A DNA stretch of 64,000 nucleotides from Chitinophagaceae bacterium. GTDB taxonomy: Bacteria; Bacteroidota; Bacteroidia; Chitinophagales; Chitinophagaceae. Below the pieces are notes generated by a model. The model made no database searches. It was given only the letters and a program-made list of their open reading frames with translations, and was not told the origin of the DNA. Where the stretch lies: assembly GCA_024103425.1 (NCBI GenBank), contig JAGFIS010000040.1, forward strand, positions 1 to 64,000. The letters are read 5' to 3'. Positions 62,108-64,000 of this stretch are shown piece after piece (within the stretch, counting starts at the first letter, position 1; each line of letters begins with the position of its first letter). The position numbers and the translations under genes were made by a program.

Positions 62108-64000
62108 TTACTTATTGTGGTGATGACCTCTGTCGTTTCTCTCTGCCTTATCTCTTCTCGGTCCGCCGCCGCCACCCGCCGGCCTTTTAGATTCAACATA
62201 TCCTTCAGGCTTGGGCAAAAGTGCTTTTCTACTCAATTTGTATTTTCCGGTCTTAGGATCGATACCAATCAATTTCACTTTTACATGATCGCCTTCGTTC
62301 AGCACGTTATCCATTGAGTCGAGGCGCTTCCACATGATTTCAGAGATATGTAATAATCCCTGCTTGCCGGGAAGGAACTCAACGAAAGCACCAAACTCTT
62401 TAATGCCTTTTACAACTCCGTCGTACTCATCGCCAATCTCAGGTACAGCTACAATACTGTTTACCCATGCTACTGCCTTATCAACATTCTCTTTATTAGT
62501 ACCGTAGATACTTACCTCACCGGTATTACCCACTTCCTCAATATTAATAGTAGTCTCTGTAGCTTTTTGGATCTCCTGGATGATTTTACCACCTGGTCCG
62601 ATCACCGCACCGATAAACTCGGAATCGATTATCAGCTTCTTCATGCGCGGGGCCTGTGGTTTCACATCATCCCTGTGTTCAGGAATGCAATTATACATCG
62701 CGTCCAGAATGTGCATACGGCCTTTCTTAGCCTGTTCCAGAGCTTCGCGCATTACATCCATGCTCAGGCCATCCACCTTAATATCCATCTGGACGCCACA
62801 GATACCGTCACGTGTACCCGTTACCTTGAAGTCCATATCTCCGAGATGGTCTTCATCTCCGAGGATATCAGAAAGGATAGCGTATTTATCTCCTTTAGAA
62901 ATCAAACCCATGGCGATACCGCTCACGTGTTTCTTGAAAGGAACACCCGCATCCATCAACGCCATAGAACCTGCACAAACAGTAGCCATCGAAGACGATC
63001 CGTTACTCTCGAGGATATCACTTACAACACGCACTGTGTAGGGGAATTCATCGCCAGGCATTAATTGCTTGAGCGAACGCATAGCCAGATTACCATGCCC
63101 AACCTCTCTTCTGCCGGGACCACGCATCGGGCGGGTCTCACCTGTTGAGAACGGAGGGAAATTATAATGCAGGAAGAACTTACTGTAATTGCTGGTAGCA
63201 GCAGTTTCAATCAGTAACTCATCCAGCGGAGTACCAAGTGTTACTGTAGACAAAGACTGGGTTTCACCTCTGGTGAAAAGTGCCGATCCGTGTGGTGAAG
63301 GAAGCGGACTGATTTCCAGAGTAAGCGGACGGATTTCGTCCAGTTTTCGGCCATCTAATCTGGTTCTCTTGTCGAGAATCATATCCCGAACGATATGATA
63401 CTGAAGCTCGTGATAATAATATCCAATCAGCGGTTCATCTTCTTCGGGCAGATCTTCTCCCAGGAATTCGGTCAGCTCTTCTTTTATCTTATCAAAAGCA
63501 TCAGAACGTTCTTGTTTGGAAGTAGCCGATTCTGCAACCTGACGTACTTTGTCGGTCGCAAATTCGTATATCTTCTTTTCAAGCTCTTCGTTCCTGTAAG
63601 GCTTCTCATATTCTCTCTTAGGTTTAGCACCGCACTTATCGCGTAATTCTTCCTGAGCTTTGATTTGTATGCGAATGGCTTCGTGTGCTTTTTCAATAGC
63701 CTGTACCAGGTCTTCTTCCTGGCATTCCTTGGCTTCACCTTCCACCATCATGATGTTCTTTTCGGTGGCAGCCACGATAAACTCCATTTCAGCCTTTTCC
63801 ATCTCGCTTCTTCCCGGGTTAACTACAAAAGCCCCGTCGATCTTGCTGATTCTAACTTCAGAAATGATCTCCTGGATAGGAACATCAGAAACAGCCAGCG
63901 CTGCCGAAGCTGCCAGACATGCCAATGAATCAGGTAAAATCTCGGGATCGCTTGAGATCAGGGTTACCAACACCTGCACATCGCACAGGTAATCGTCAGG
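62108..64000 (-). CDS. pnp: Polyribonucleotide nucleotidyltransferase (partial)
   Basis: 3'-5' exoribonuclease that phosphorolyses RNA; trimer, part of degradosome-like complexes. The visible 631 codons start inside the first RNase PH domain; the N-terminus is cut by the window edge. The linker helical region, second PH domain (FTRGETQSLSTVTLGTPLDE; FPPFSTGETRPMRGPGRREVGHG, shown in parts), KH domain (IIDSEFIGAVIGPGGKIIQEI), and S1 domain (DGVVKGIKEFGAFVEFLPGK) follow, then a basic Gly/Arg/His tail. Ends 72 bp upstream of prmA on the same strand. Confidence 0.96.
   Translation of the reverse strand, partial: PDDYLCDVQVLVTLISSDPEILPDSLACLAASAALAVSDVPIQEIISEVRISKIDGAFVVNPGRSEMEKAEMEFIVAATEKNIMMVEGEAKECQEEDLVQAIEKAHEAIRIQIKAQEELRDKCGAKPKREYEKPYRNEELEKKIYEFATDKVRQVAESATSKQERSDAFDKIKEELTEFLGEDLPEEDEPLIGYYYHELQYHIVRDMILDKRTRLDGRKLDEIRPLTLEISPLPSPHGSALFTRGETQSLSTVTLGTPLDELLIETAATSNYSKFFLHYNFPPFSTGETRPMRGPGRREVGHGNLAMRSLKQLMPGDEFPYTVRVVSDILESNGSSSMATVCAGSMALMDAGVPFKKHVSGIAMGLISKGDKYAILSDILGDEDHLGDMDFKVTGTRDGICGVQMDIKVDGLSMDVMREALEQAKKGRMHILDAMYNCIPEHRDDVKPQAPRMKKLIIDSEFIGAVIGPGGKIIQEIQKATETTINIEEVGNTGEVSIYGTNKENVDKAVAWVNSIVAVPEIGDEYDGVVKGIKEFGAFVEFLPGKQGLLHISEIMWKRLDSMDNVLNEGDHVKVKLIGIDPKTGKYKLSRKALLPKPEGYVESKRPAGGGGGPRRDKAERNDRGHHHNK

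Noticed and set aside
1..64000. CRISPR arrays, tRNA or rRNA genes, prophage
   Set aside because: No regularly spaced repeats, cloverleaf-like gene or phage structural gene was noticed in any gap; a tRNAscan or CRISPR search was not possible.

Overview
The window is about 42% GC and reads as the chromosome of a member of the Bacteroidota, most likely order Chitinophagales. The evidence is a type IX secretion (T9SS) C-terminal sorting domain, a Bacteroidota-type SecA of 1112 residues, a succinyl-type arginine operon, and recurrent -7 promoter boxes of the form TAnnTTTG with little Shine-Dalgarno signal. Assignment below phylum level is inference. Most of the window is housekeeping. No phage, CRISPR array, rRNA or tRNA was seen, and the only mobile element is the end of an insertion sequence at the left edge.

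Layout. 1-300: IS3-type end followed by three copies of a 16-bp palindrome. 0.3-3 kb: exported NTF2-like protein, an Lrp-type regulator divergent from ahcY. 2.9-4.9 kb: repeat-rich and AT-rich spacer around one small exported protein. 4.9-6.6 kb: lipoproteins, including a tandem duplicate pair, and an HMA-like exported protein. 6.6-12.9 kb, mostly minus strand: pyrE (divergent from a NUDIX gene), a hotdog thioesterase, coaD, pyrB, pyk and pfkA. 13-17 kb: secA and a small DUF5679-like gene. 17-19.5 kb minus: cysteine-less tandem rhodanese with an ArsR regulator, then tsaB with an overlapping 3-hydroxyacyl-CoA dehydrogenase C-terminal-domain protein. 19.5-23 kb plus: ridA, a 2-hydroxyacid dehydrogenase, greA with a structured leader, a HIT protein and an exported protein of unknown function. 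23.5-31.8 kb plus: EamA transporter, groES-groL, a repeat-rich spacer, a FucP-type sugar transporter, HdeD-like protein, a Cys-rich lipoprotein and a long-form GAPDH. 31.8-42.7 kb minus: rseP, dxr and a complete eight-gene arginine operon (argH, argE, argB, argF', argD, argC, argG, acyltransferase). 42.9-48.2 kb: Bcr/CflA transporter, DbpA-like helicase, a small membrane protein, and a deacetylase/lipoprotein pair. 48.2-51.5 kb: a 35-residue membrane peptide and a T9SS cargo protein. 51.6-64 kb: acyl-CoA thioesterase, PlsC-like acyltransferase, rpsA, thiolase, a 32-residue peptide, dnaG, an M48 protease, plsY, prmA and truncated pnp.

How the genes fit together. The arginine operon encodes all steps from glutamate to arginine. 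Its transcarbamylase carries Ala at the position that separates N-succinyl- from N-acetylornithine enzymes, so the pathway probably runs on succinylated intermediates. pyrE and pyrB supply pyrimidines, and pfkA, pyk and gap are glycolytic. secA, rseP, groESL and the lipoproteins serve the envelope and protein quality control.

No clearly new multi-gene system was found. The most promising unexplained elements are RNA leaders (upstream of the arginine operon, greA and rpsA), two very small peptides with their own signals, a deacetylase/lipoprotein pair that recalls PgaB, and a tandem lipoprotein pair whose signal-peptide halves are almost identical while the mature halves differ. All functions are read from sequence motifs; no database search was possible.
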